Source: UBA2365 sp964594045 | GTDB taxonomy: Bacteria; Bacteroidota; Bacteroidia; Chitinophagales; Saprospiraceae | Assembly (NCBI GenBank): GCA_964594045.1 | Contig: CAZQKR010000071.1 | Span: 1 to 15,620, forward strand | DNA length: 15,620 nucleotides | Reading direction: 5' to 3' | Shown: positions 5,559 to 13,016 of the stretch, piece by piece | Numbering within the stretch: position 1 is the first letter of the stretch | How the letters are laid out: every line of letters begins with the position of its first letter | Position numbers and translations under genes: made by a program | The notes under the pieces: generated by a model | Told to the model about the DNA's origin: nothing | The model's input: the letters and a program-made list of their open reading frames with translations, nothing else | Database searches by the model: none

Positions 5559-7217
5559 ATGAAAATGACGCTTACTTTATTTATTGGTATGTTTTTTTTA
5601 AGTTATCTTGCGTTTTCGCAAACAAACCCTTCAGCTCAAAGTATTCCATATACTCAAGATTTTTCCGGATTACCTCATACTAGTACAACTTATCCAAGTG
5701 GATGGCAAGGTTGGACAATATCGACTAGCCCGGGAAATAATTTTAATACTGCTGCCCCAACTGCAGATAGAAGTTTAATAGCCAATAGTTCTGCCAGCAC
5801 TACTTCAGGTAATGTTCACAATTACAACGGAAAGATAGGTTTCTTAAATAGTAGCAGTTTAGATTTATCGTTGGCTTTAGCAATCAATACAACAGGAAAA
5901 TATAATATTGAGGTCAATTATGACATTATGACCATCAGAAACCCTTACGACGGAAGTAGTAATACTCGAATTAATGAAGCTACATTACAATATAGAATAG
6001 GTACAAGTGGCACATTTACTAATTTATCAGGAATAGAATATTCAAATAACACTACAACAAAAACTGGCTCTGGCGATACTGAACCTCAAAATCTTCAAAA
6101 TAAAACAATTATTCTTCCTTCTTCTTGTGATAATCAATCAGTAATTCAGTTAAGATGGGCTTCAAGACAAGTTTCAGGGGCTGGAAGTAGACCAAGTTTT
6201 GCTGTTGATAACCTTTCAATTATTAGTAGACCACAAAACAACGATTGCGCAAATGCCACCTCCCTTGGCGACAATGTTCAATCTCCTATTGCCGGAACAA
6301 CCACCAATGCTACATTGACGGCCGGAGCGCCAAATGGCACATGCACCAAGGCGGATACACCTACAGGCGATGTATGGTATCTGCTTGAAGATGTTGATAC
6401 CGGTAATAACCGTACAGTGAGCATTACTGTTGATCCTGACGCATCGGAAGACTATGGCATTTACCTGTACAGAGGCACTTGTAGCGTTTTGGAATTTATA
6501 GCCTGTGAAGATGGAGGAAGCACAGGTGCGACGGAACTATTAACCTATACATTCAATCCCACGGTCAATGGAAATGAAAGTTCAGGCAACAGAAGCCTCG
6601 AAGATCTTTTTGTTAGGGTGCGGCAGTTCGGTTCTAATGTGGGCACTTTTATGATTTCAACACTTGGAAATGCACTACCGCTCACCTTCGAAAACATCAC
6701 CGCCAAAGTTATTAGCAAAACGGCCCTGATCGAATGGACTACACTGAATGAAGTGAATACGGCTTCAATGGAAATTCAACACAATAACGGTGCTTCCCTG
6801 CTATGGAAATCCATCGGAAAAGTGGAAGCTGCCGGTTTTTCCTCCGGGAAAACTGAATATAGCTTTACACACGAAACTCCTTTGAAAGGTGACAATTTAT
6901 ACAGGATCAAGCAATTTGACCAGGACGGCACCTTCCGTTACTCAGACGTGGTCTCTGCATACTTTGGCAATACCCACACCGGCCTGATCCTCACACCGAA
7001 CCTGGTACACAGCAGTCTGAAGATCAGCTTTGAAGAACCCGTTGAAAACGGCCGCGTGCTGATATACAATCTGGATGGCAAATTGGTTCAGAGTTATCTG
7101 CTGGCAGAAGGGATTGATGTATTACGCGTAGATGTTTCCGGCCTTACACCGGGACAATATGTGGTTCACTATCAGTCAGATAATGGTATAGAAACGGTGC
7201 GGTTTGTAAAGGAATAA
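5559..7217 (+). CDS. Secreted multidomain protein with T9SS C-terminal sorting domain
   Basis: An exported 552-residue surface or secreted protein of unknown specific role. Residues 1-20 are a signal peptide (MKMTLTLFIGMFFLSYLAFS, predicted cut before QTN). Residues about 30-225 form a beta-rich, Asn/Thr/Ser-rich region beginning YTQDFSGLP, a type common at the start of Bacteroidota secreted proteins. Residues about 228-368 begin NNDCANATSLGD, contain several Cys and look like a pre-peptidase-type beta domain. About 371-465 is a fibronectin-III-like module (ALIEWTTLNEVNTASMEIQ, then NLYRIKQFDQDGTFRYSDVV). The last 80 residues fit a type A T9SS sorting domain: VLIYNLDGKLVQSYL, then LTPGQYVVHYQSDNGIETVR. 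T9SS would carry it across the outer membrane and remove or anchor the tail. No catalytic motif is evident, so adhesion or matrix roles are guesses. Base composition changes near 6235. Confidence 0.85.
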   Translation: MKMTLTLFIGMFFLSYLAFSQTNPSAQSIPYTQDFSGLPHTSTTYPSGWQGWTISTSPGNNFNTAAPTADRSLIANSSASTTSGNVHNYNGKIGFLNSSSLDLSLALAINTTGKYNIEVNYDIMTIRNPYDGSSNTRINEATLQYRIGTSGTFTNLSGIEYSNNTTTKTGSGDTEPQNLQNKTIILPSSCDNQSVIQLRWASRQVSGAGSRPSFAVDNLSIISRPQNNDCANATSLGDNVQSPIAGTTTNATLTAGAPNGTCTKADTPTGDVWYLLEDVDTGNNRTVSITVDPDASEDYGIYLYRGTCSVLEFIACEDGGSTGATELLTYTFNPTVNGNESSGNRSLEDLFVRVRQFGSNVGTFMISTLGNALPLTFENITAKVISKTALIEWTTLNEVNTASMEIQHNNGASLLWKSIGKVEAAGFSSGKTEYSFTHETPLKGDNLYRIKQFDQDGTFRYSDVVSAYFGNTHTGLILTPNLVHSSLKISFEEPVENGRVLIYNLDGKLVQSYLLAEGIDVLRVDVSGLTPGQYVVHYQSDNGIETVRFVKE

Positions 7218-7257
7218 AATACCGGAATCCGGTCAGAAATCAAAGTTTACAAAAAAG

Positions 7258-7283
7258 TCCCGGCAAAATGCCGGGATTTTTTT
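7258..7283. terminator. Bidirectional intrinsic terminator
   Basis: A perfect 8-bp stem TCCCGGCA / TGCCGGGA with an AAA loop (7258-7276) is followed by seven T on the plus strand and preceded by six A (7251-7256), which become a T-tract on the minus strand. It lies between the convergent T9SS cargo gene (ends 7217) and the pyruvyltransferase gene (ends 7368), so it can stop both. Confidence 0.9.
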
Positions 7284-7367
7284 GCCCATCAAACCCGCCG
7301 CCGGTATTGATTGCAGGACACTTTTTCTACGCATGAAAAATGTCATGAATTTCAAAACCCGAAAACA

Positions 7368-8513
7368 CTAATTACTTTTCACTTTTGACACAATGAGTTC
7401 TTTTAGTTCATCAAAATATTCACGAAAATCCATAGATGTTTTGTCGAATTGTGTTCCGGACAAAGCTGCCTCAGTAAACGCATGTATTTCAGATATATCC
7501 TCTGATGGGTCAAATAATTTCAGGTAAGGCACTTCTCTCAACCAGGTGTGGTAAAAATTGACTACTTTACTGTTTTTATCATTTACGATTAAACACGGCG
7601 TGTTGGTCTGATAGCAAAAAAGCATCCCGTGCAGTCTGTCAGTAACCACTAATTCAGCAGATCTGAATGTCTGGATCAATCGATGATAATTCACCATTAG
7701 ATTTTGAACAGAAAAATCTTCACTTGCAATCCTGGTATCCGTGTAAATTGCACTTTTGAATCCCGGCTTTACGGCTGACTCAATCAAAGATTTATCAGTG
7801 CTTAATACGCCTGATTCAAAATCCTGTCTCCAGCAAAAAACGACTCCTTTCCGGTCATTTTGGTCACTTTTTTGCATCGAAAGGACAATGTCAGGAAGAC
7901 AAAAATGAGAGCAACAGGGAAAATTTTTCATGATGAAATGATATGAAATGAGATCTCTTCCAATCAAGGTCAGATCCGGGTGATTACTATAAGTTTTTCG
8001 GGATTCATGAAGTAGTTTACACCCTTTTTGAGTATCAGAAAAAAAAATGCTTTGAGGAAAAGAAACAATGGGAACAGAATTGAAATTCCCTACTATGAGC
8101 TGACGATAAACTTCCATCAATGGGTACAAATCACCAAAAAACCCACCGCCACTTAATACAACAAGATCTCCTTTAGTGGTTTTTTGTCGAAACCATGCTA
8201 TTCCGTCGAGAGTTTTTGCAACCGGGATTTCAACTAATTCATATTCAGGAAGGCATGATGCTAAAAATTCCATTTGCGCCAAATAAATACCCACATCACC
8301 CAAGTTGCCATAATCAGGACAAAAGAACATATAAATATGCTTTTCATTTTTTGATCTAAACTGATAAAAATGATTCCGGGAATTGCTCTCCTTCATGAAA
8401 ATTACAATCCTGCCAATTAAATAAGCAGGAACAATTTTTTTCAATGATCGCTTTGCCCAACGAATAAGACCTATTTCGGAAATAAGATAATAAAAATCTG
8501 TTGCTATCGGCAT
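7368..8513 (-). CDS. Polysaccharide pyruvyltransferase family protein
   Basis: Member of the polysaccharide pyruvyltransferase family (WcaK/CsaB/EpsO type), which moves pyruvate from phosphoenolpyruvate onto a sugar of an exopolysaccharide or cell-wall glycan, adding negative charge. Seen in its 381 residues: GNLGD at 69-73, the glycine-rich GGGFFGD at 122-128 after a hydrophobic strand, FPQSIFF at 152-158, GRDLISY at 185-191, and the C-terminal family motif VTDRLHG at 290-296. The fold is GT-B-like. Length is in the normal range. Its start is ATG at the divergent end, 112 bases from the next glycosyltransferase gene. Local GC is low (about 30% in sampled 60-base windows against about 45% in atpD), a hint of transfer. 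Some family members may use other donors, so pyruvylation is an inference from family. Confidence 0.85.
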   Translation of the reverse strand: MPIATDFYYLISEIGLIRWAKRSLKKIVPAYLIGRIVIFMKESNSRNHFYQFRSKNEKHIYMFFCPDYGNLGDVGIYLAQMEFLASCLPEYELVEIPVAKTLDGIAWFRQKTTKGDLVVLSGGGFFGDLYPLMEVYRQLIVGNFNSVPIVSFPQSIFFSDTQKGCKLLHESRKTYSNHPDLTLIGRDLISYHFIMKNFPCCSHFCLPDIVLSMQKSDQNDRKGVVFCWRQDFESGVLSTDKSLIESAVKPGFKSAIYTDTRIASEDFSVQNLMVNYHRLIQTFRSAELVVTDRLHGMLFCYQTNTPCLIVNDKNSKVVNFYHTWLREVPYLKLFDPSEDISEIHAFTEAALSGTQFDKTSMDFREYFDELKELIVSKVKSN

Positions 8514-8625
8514 TACATGCTATTTATGGCATGGGAATAATAAATTATTGCGTAATATTGTTGGTCTAACGGATGATGTCATTCCGTGCTAAAAAATAAA
8601 AAATACAGGAATATTTGATTGAATA

Positions 8626-9510
8626 ATGCCCGTCATGACATTAAGCATTATCATTTGTACATACAACAGGGCAAAGTTACTTGAATTGTGCTTAGAATCA
8701 CTGTTGTCGCAATTAAATGATCAAATTGAGGTGCTGGTGGTTGACAACGGGTCAACAGACCAGACCAGGGAAGTCACCATTAATTTTGCTTACAAAATAA
8801 AGCAAATCAGATACATATATGAACCGGCAATAGGTTTAAGTCATGCGCGGAACCGGGGAATAAAAGAAGCCCATTCTGACTGGGTATTGTTTTTGGATGA
8901 TGATGCAAAAGCGTTTCCCGATCTGATCAGCAGAGCATTGGAACTGATTAAAATGGAAAATTTCGATTGTGTTGGCGGTATGTATTACGGATATTTTGAA
9001 GGCAAAAAGCCAAAATGGGTCCCCGATGATTTTGGAACAAAAGAAAAATATGCGGATAAACTTACCGAATGTTGTTTTGATATTCCTCATGGTTGTATAG
9101 TGCTATATCTCAAAAAATCTGTAGAAGAAGCAGGATTTTTTTCAGATAAATTTGGCATGAAGGGCGATAAATTTGCATACTCTGAAGAAACCGAATTGCA
9201 AAAAAGAATCCATGAAAAAGGAGGAAAGATCATGTTTGACCCGGAACTGAAAATTCAACACCTTGTTCATCCACGAAAGCTAACCGTTAAAGGAAGATTA
9301 ATCCAGGAATATGCCCTGGGAAAAGGTCATAAATACAAAAATAATGACCAATTTTTAATCCGGGTTCTTAGATGCCTAAGGTCATTTGGGGGGATTTTTT
9401 ACAGACTGATCAGGTATTCATATTATCTGCTTCGTAAAAAAGACTTCTACTGGCAAAACTATATCATTGATTCTTTCGGTCCTTTTTTGTATTACCTGGG
9501 AAGGGTATGA
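8626..9510 (+). CDS. Family 2 glycosyltransferase
   Basis: A GT2 glycosyltransferase of 294 residues, clearly different from the pair at 3147-5134. It shows LSIIICTYNRAKLLELCLES from residue 6, EVLVVDNGSTDQT at 35-47, GLSHARNRGI at 70-79 and the metal-binding FLDDDA at 89-94. The acceptor half has PHGCIVLYLKK and SEETELQKRI (186-195), the latter probably holding the catalytic acid residues, as in chondroitin-synthase and rhamnosyltransferase-like GT2 enzymes with an (E/D)xxEL-type motif. The C-terminal quarter is rich in Arg, Tyr and Phe and has amphipathic character, compatible with membrane binding. The first ATG (8626) was chosen; an alternative is Met4. It is transcribed away from the pyruvyltransferase-like gene and towards the ABC exporter genes. 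Composition is AT-rich like its neighbour. Confidence 0.9.
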   Translation: MPVMTLSIIICTYNRAKLLELCLESLLSQLNDQIEVLVVDNGSTDQTREVTINFAYKIKQIRYIYEPAIGLSHARNRGIKEAHSDWVLFLDDDAKAFPDLISRALELIKMENFDCVGGMYYGYFEGKKPKWVPDDFGTKEKYADKLTECCFDIPHGCIVLYLKKSVEEAGFFSDKFGMKGDKFAYSEETELQKRIHEKGGKIMFDPELKIQHLVHPRKLTVKGRLIQEYALGKGHKYKNNDQFLIRVLRCLRSFGGIFYRLIRYSYYLLRKKDFYWQNYIIDSFGPFLYYLGRV

Positions 9511-9594
9511 AATGCTTTAATTTTAAAAAAGTGAATATCTATTTGATATAACTTCTTTTGTCTTAATTCATATAATAATTGGCATTGTATTCTC

Positions 9595-10791
9595 TTATTT
9601 TTCCTTCGCCCAAAAATGATCCACAAGCACCATTCTTGGATAAAATGGCATTGATCCGGTCTGATAAAAATGACCATTGACTATTTCAAAATTCACTAAT
9701 CCGCTTTCCCAGAGTGCCAGTCCGGTTTGGCCAACAATTCTTACTCCAGCAGAATATTTTCCCGGTGTCAATATCAGTTTTGGAATTGAACAAGATAACT
9801 TGTTATTCCCTTTAGTTAAGGACATATTTTCTCCTGTAAGCCTGTTATTGCATTCAAAAATATTGTTTCCATAAACATCCATATACTCCAATACAAAAAA
9901 CACCCCTTGCATTTCCTCATCTGCATATACCGACATCTCAAACCTGCAGGATTCACCCGCTGAAAGCGTACTGACTTTATTCCCATACTGATCCAGGATA
10001 TACAGATCATCCAAGCGGACCTGATTGCCTTGTCTGGGGAATTCAGGTTGGCTGTCAAACATACCCGAATAACCGGAAATAATTTCCTGGATCGGTCCGG
10101 ACAAATGTATGGATCCGTCCTGAAGAAAAATACCCTTTGAACACAATTGCCTGACCGCCGCCAGATTATGACTCACAAAAAGTATGGTTCGCCCGCTTCC
10201 GGCCACTTCCTTCATCTTTCCCAGACTCTTTTCCTGAAATGCAAGGTCTCCAACGGAAAGCACCTCATCCACCAACAGGATCTCCGGCTGCAAGTGGGCA
10301 GCAACCGAGAATGCCAACCTGACATACATACCCGATGAATAGTGTTTGACAGCTGTATCGATAAACTTTTCCACTCCGGAAAAATCCACGATCTCATCAA
10401 AACGGGCTTTGATCTCTGCCCGGCGCATACCCAGAATGGAACCATTGAGAAACACGTTTTCCCTTCCGGTGAGTTCGGGATGGAATCCGGTCCCAACTTC
10501 CAGTAAAGAGGATACCCGGCCGTTGATGATTGCTTTGCCATCGGTGGGTTGGGTGATCCTGGAAAGTATTTTGAGTAAGGTGGACTTTCCTGAACCGTTT
10601 GGTCCTATGATCCCGAAAACATCACCTTCTTCGACCTGAAAACTGACCTCTTTCAGCGCCCAGATCTCGTTTTTGGGTTGGGATGAAAATGAAAACATCG
10701 AACCAAACGCAGCATACAAACTATCCGCTTTTCTGCTCCCTATCCTGTATTTTTTGGATAATCGGTCAACTTCGATGACTTTCTTGCTCAA
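9595..10791 (-). CDS. wzt: Polysaccharide ABC exporter ATPase with C-terminal sugar-recognition domain (Wzt-like), TTG start
   Basis: ATP-hydrolysing subunit of an O-antigen or teichoic-acid-type ABC exporter that moves lipid-linked glycan across the inner membrane. The nucleotide-binding domain (about 1-245) has Walker A GPNGSGKST at 63-71, the family segment EVGTGFHPELTGREN at 98-112, the degenerate signature YSSGM at 151-155, Walker B ILLVDEV at 171-177 and switch His208. Residues about 255-398 fit the Wzt C-terminal beta-sandwich that, in E. coli O8/O9a, recognises the terminal modification of the chain and so sets export specificity. The start codon is TTG: the codons just upstream are TGA then ACA, and no in-frame ATG occurs before Met32, which would lose the first strand. 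It follows the permease gene by 17 bases, so both form one operon. A TagH-like label is an alternative. Confidence 0.92.
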   Translation of the reverse strand: MSKKVIEVDRLSKKYRIGSRKADSLYAAFGSMFSFSSQPKNEIWALKEVSFQVEEGDVFGIIGPNGSGKSTLLKILSRITQPTDGKAIINGRVSSLLEVGTGFHPELTGRENVFLNGSILGMRRAEIKARFDEIVDFSGVEKFIDTAVKHYSSGMYVRLAFSVAAHLQPEILLVDEVLSVGDLAFQEKSLGKMKEVAGSGRTILFVSHNLAAVRQLCSKGIFLQDGSIHLSGPIQEIISGYSGMFDSQPEFPRQGNQVRLDDLYILDQYGNKVSTLSAGESCRFEMSVYADEEMQGVFFVLEYMDVYGNNIFECNNRLTGENMSLTKGNNKLSCSIPKLILTPGKYSAGVRIVGQTGLALWESGLVNFEIVNGHFYQTGSMPFYPRMVLVDHFWAKEK

Positions 10792-10808
10792 TGTTCAGGT
10801 TTTTGTTT

Positions 10809-11624
10809 TTATAAAATATCCGCCAGTGTTTTCTCCATCCGGTAAAAGAATACCCATGATCCGATGAGCATTACCAAAGCCACACCAATACTGATCATGA
10901 GATAGGGTTGAGGAAAAGGCAGTCCGAACATACACCAACGCATTCCCTCAATGATCCCTGCCATCGGATTGAGAAAAAACAACCATTTGTAATCTTCGGG
11001 AACCTCTGTGCAGGAATATGCAATTGGCGTTGCGAACATACCTAACCTTATCATGAACGGCAATATGTGCACAAAATCCCTGTAACGGATATTCATTGCA
11101 CTGAACCAGACTCCCGAAGCAGAGGCAGTTAGTATAGCCATCACCAAAAAAACAGGAAACCAAAGTATATTCCATCCAATCGGCGAAGGAAAAAATGCCC
11201 ACAGGACAGTGGTGAAAACTATGGTGATGATCAGGTCGGGTAATGCGGCAATAGCTTTAGACAACGGAATAATGATGCGGGGAAAATATATTTTTTTGAT
11301 CATATTTTGGGACATGATCAGTGAAGTGTTTCCCTGGCTGACTACATTGGCAAAATAATTCCAGGTGATCATACCGGTCATGCTGAAGAGAATTGGTTGC
11401 ACGCCCAGTGTTGAAACATGGGCCACTTTATTGAAAATGATACTCAGGATCACTGCTGAGATCAACGGTTCAAGAATGGCCCATCCAAAACCAAGTATCG
11501 TTTGAGCATATCGTACACGGATATCCTTCCAGGCCATAGTCCATAACAACTCCCGGTAAGCACCGATTTCCCTGAAAGTTTCAGTTAACCCGGGCATTTT
11601 TCTATTTTCGATTACGGTTCTCAT
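10809..11624 (-). CDS. wzm: Polysaccharide ABC exporter permease (Wzm-like)
   Basis: Membrane subunit of the exporter, partner of the ATPase encoded 17 bases downstream. The 271 residues fit the ABC-2 type permease family: an amphipathic N-terminal interface helix (YRELLWTMAWKDIRVRYAQT, residues 23-42), then LGFGWAILEPLISAVILSII, the conserved GMITWNYF segment, SLIMSQNMIKKIYFPRIIIP, and the C-terminal FFLNPMAGIIEGMRWCMFG, with about six hydrophobic membrane segments. The substrate would be an undecaprenyl-linked glycan. Paired with the Wzt-type C-terminal domain it points to a pathway in which full chains are made in the cytoplasm and exported whole. A weak TATCTTTA box lies 12 bases before the ATG. 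No ligase or initiating transferase is in the window. Confidence 0.92.
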   Translation of the reverse strand: MRTVIENRKMPGLTETFREIGAYRELLWTMAWKDIRVRYAQTILGFGWAILEPLISAVILSIIFNKVAHVSTLGVQPILFSMTGMITWNYFANVVSQGNTSLIMSQNMIKKIYFPRIIIPLSKAIAALPDLIITIVFTTVLWAFFPSPIGWNILWFPVFLVMAILTASASGVWFSAMNIRYRDFVHILPFMIRLGMFATPIAYSCTEVPEDYKWLFFLNPMAGIIEGMRWCMFGLPFPQPYLMISIGVALVMLIGSWVFFYRMEKTLADIL

Positions 11625-11654
11625 CTTTCGAAAGGTAAAGATATTAAATTATGA

Positions 11655-11809
11655 TTCCCAAGCCTAAAGGATTGGGAAGCTTTTTGGCTCAATGCCTAAA
11701 GGATTGGGAAGCTTTTTGGCTCAATGCCTAAACGATTGGGAAGCTTTTTGGCTTTTTGCCTAAAGGATTGGAAAGCTTTTTGGCTTTTTGCCTAAAGGAT
11801 TGGGAAGCT
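11655..11809. repeat. 32-bp tandem array of REP-like palindromes, five units
   Basis: Units start at 11662, 11694, 11726, 11758 and 11790 with an exact 32-bp period; the last is partial. Each begins GCCTAAAGGATTGGGAAGCT (small variants), followed by TTTTGGCTCAAT or TTTTGGCTTTTT. Unit 1 with its left flank forms a hairpin: TTCCCAA (11655-11661), CCT, AA, AGG, TTGGGAA (11672-11678). No unique spacers are present, so it is not CRISPR. It lies between the exporter permease promoter region and the transposase, whose downstream flank holds an inverted relative. Confidence 0.9.
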
Positions 11810-11863
11810 CAAAAAGAAAATACTATTAATTTAATAATCACTTATTTTTCACAAAAATTTGCG

Positions 11864-11871
11864 TAACTTTG
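11864..11871 (+). promoter_or_regulatory. Candidate -7 promoter element for the REP-associated transposase
   Basis: TAACTTTG matches TAnnTTTG exactly, 21 bases before the ATG at 11893, between the REP-like array and the transposase start. No clear -33 TTG. Confidence 0.45.
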
Positions 11872-11892
11872 TCAAATTAAAACCTTTTCACC

Positions 11893-12513
11893 ATGGCAAC
11901 ATTTAATTATTGGCAGGATTATGTCGAAGGCTATTTCTATCATATGTATAACCACGGCGTTCATGACATAGACCTTTTCAGAGAAAAGTTTGATTTTCAG
12001 TATTACCTTGAAAAATTCAAATTATATTTTTCACCTTACTTCGAGGTTTATGCTTATTGTCTTATGCCAAATCATTACCATTTTATTGTCAGGGTTCGTG
12101 AAGAAGAAGATATCAGGAAAGAAATAGCAAATTTGATTGATTCAAAAGCCAAAACATACTTTTTGAAAGGTGAAATACCTTTGGATAAACTGATCGAAGA
12201 TCAATTCAGGCGAATGCACAGTTCATATACCCTGAAAATGAAGCGTATATACAAAAATTGGGGACCACTTTTCCTTAGCAAGCACAAACGAGTGAGAATT
12301 CATTTTATTGAAAAGATCTTGAAACAAATCTGTTATGTACACCATAACCCCATCCATCATCATTTTACAAATAATTACATTTCATGGCCGTACTCTTCTT
12401 ATCATCAGCTGATACATGAAAATAATTCACTTATTGAAACCGGTAAAGTATTTCAACTTTTTGGTGGTAAAAACGATTTTATCAAATCTCACGAAAATTT
12501 TCGTTTGAAATAA
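11893..12513 (+). CDS. REP-associated tyrosine transposase (RAYT, Y1_Tnp/HUH family)
   Basis: Single-strand-specific HUH endonuclease related to IS200/IS605 TnpA, of the kind that binds and cuts REP palindromes and is thought to spread or maintain them. The 206-residue protein has the HUH metal site in YCLMPNHYHFIVRV (His61 and His63), a central helix with the likely nucleophile Tyr112 in MHSSYTLKMKRIYKNWG, the family LFLSKHKRV stretch at 127-134, and YVHHNPIHHHF at 148-158 (the usual YIHxNP motif). The frame looks intact. It is flanked by REP-like palindromes: a five-unit array upstream and one copy in opposite orientation directly after the stop. Lack of tnpB and the single gene argue for a domesticated RAYT unit rather than a self-mobile IS. 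Composition is AT-rich (about 35% GC sampled). Confidence 0.9.
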   Translation: MATFNYWQDYVEGYFYHMYNHGVHDIDLFREKFDFQYYLEKFKLYFSPYFEVYAYCLMPNHYHFIVRVREEEDIRKEIANLIDSKAKTYFLKGEIPLDKLIEDQFRRMHSSYTLKMKRIYKNWGPLFLSKHKRVRIHFIEKILKQICYVHHNPIHHHFTNNYISWPYSSYHQLIHENNSLIETGKVFQLFGGKNDFIKSHENFRLK

Positions 12514-12545
12514 TTCCCAAGCCTAGTCTAGGATAAGCTTCCCAA
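12514..12545. repeat. REP-like palindrome downstream of the transposase, inverted relative to the upstream array
   Basis: Begins one base after the transposase stop. It contains TTCCCAA, then a hairpin CCTA (12522-12525) / TAGG (12529-12532) with loop GTC, then AAGCTTCCCAA (12535-12545). The latter is the exact reverse complement of TTGGGAAGCTT (11672-11682) in the upstream array, so the gene sits between inverted REP-like ends. Confidence 0.8.
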
Positions 12546-12552
12546 TATTTTT

Positions 12553-12969
12553 TCAAAAGCCTATAAATCTTATCCCCAAAACCAACCGCTCCCGTATCTC
12601 ATCCCTGACCCTCCTGTATTCACCTAAAATAAATTCCTCCGTTCCTCTGGCAAGATACGGATCATCAAAACCGACGTGCAACCGGTGCTTCACCCTTCCT
12701 GAAAAGACCGGACAAAGCTCATTGGCATGATCACAGACAGTGATCACATAATCCCAGTCCTGCTCCAAAAAAGATGATATATTCTTCGGTTCGTTTTGGC
12801 TGATGTCGATCCCGATCTCCTGCATGACTTTAACCGCACAGGTACTGATGTGTTCTGCAGGTTCCACACCGGCTGAATAAACAAAAAAATCAGGTTGTGC
12901 ATCCCGTAACAATCCCTCCGCCATCTGGCTCCGGCAACTGTTGCCTGTGCATACGATCATTACATTCAT
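12553..12969 (-). CDS. arsC: Arsenate reductase, thioredoxin-coupled (LMW-PTP fold)
   Basis: Reduces arsenate to arsenite using a cysteine relay recharged by thioredoxin, in the cytoplasm; the fold is that of low-molecular-weight protein tyrosine phosphatases. The P-loop CTGNSCR spans 7-13 (catalytic Cys7, Arg13). Two further cysteines, Cys79 and Cys86 in TVCDHANELC, match the spacing of the redox pair in Staphylococcus aureus ArsC. Asp103 in FDDP is the likely general acid. The 138 residues are the usual size. With the full Cys triad this is more likely an arsenate reductase than a phosphatase. It stands alone: no arsR, acr3 or arsB is adjacent, and the upstream side is a long intergenic region with a MITE-like inverted repeat starting 48 bases from the ATG. 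Exporter and regulator may be elsewhere. Confidence 0.9.
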   Translation of the reverse strand: MNVMIVCTGNSCRSQMAEGLLRDAQPDFFVYSAGVEPAEHISTCAVKVMQEIGIDISQNEPKNISSFLEQDWDYVITVCDHANELCPVFSGRVKHRLHVGFDDPYLARGTEEFILGEYRRVRDEIRERLVLGIRFIGF

Positions 12970-13016
12970 AGCTGTGCTTTATTTTTTTTCTTACAACCAT
13001 GTGAAATCTTCGAAAC

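Noticed and set aside
7221..7233. ACCGGA/TCCGGT mini-hairpin after the T9SS gene as the terminator
   Set aside because: The loop is only one base without opening the stem, and no T-tract follows; the hairpin at 7258-7283 is far better.
10212..10541. Open frame of 109 codons on the minus strand within the ABC ATPase
   Set aside because: It is a shifted frame of the conserved nucleotide-binding domain, which is intact in the main frame; no evidence of a frameshift.
2691..11624. Complete O-antigen or capsule locus
   Set aside because: Only glycosyltransferases, one pyruvyltransferase-like gene and Wzm/Wzt are present, on both strands; no initiating transferase, ligase, chain-length or sugar-nucleotide genes are seen.
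11662..11809. Possible CRISPR array (regular 32-bp period)
   Set aside because: The units are contiguous and nearly identical over their full length, with no unique spacers, and no cas genes are near. A REP-like tandem array next to a RAYT explains it better.
11893..12513. Self-mobile IS200/IS605 element
   Set aside because: The protein has RAYT features (YVHHNP motif, REP-like flanks) and no tnpB or typical IS end hairpins were seen, so a REP-associated transposase is preferred.
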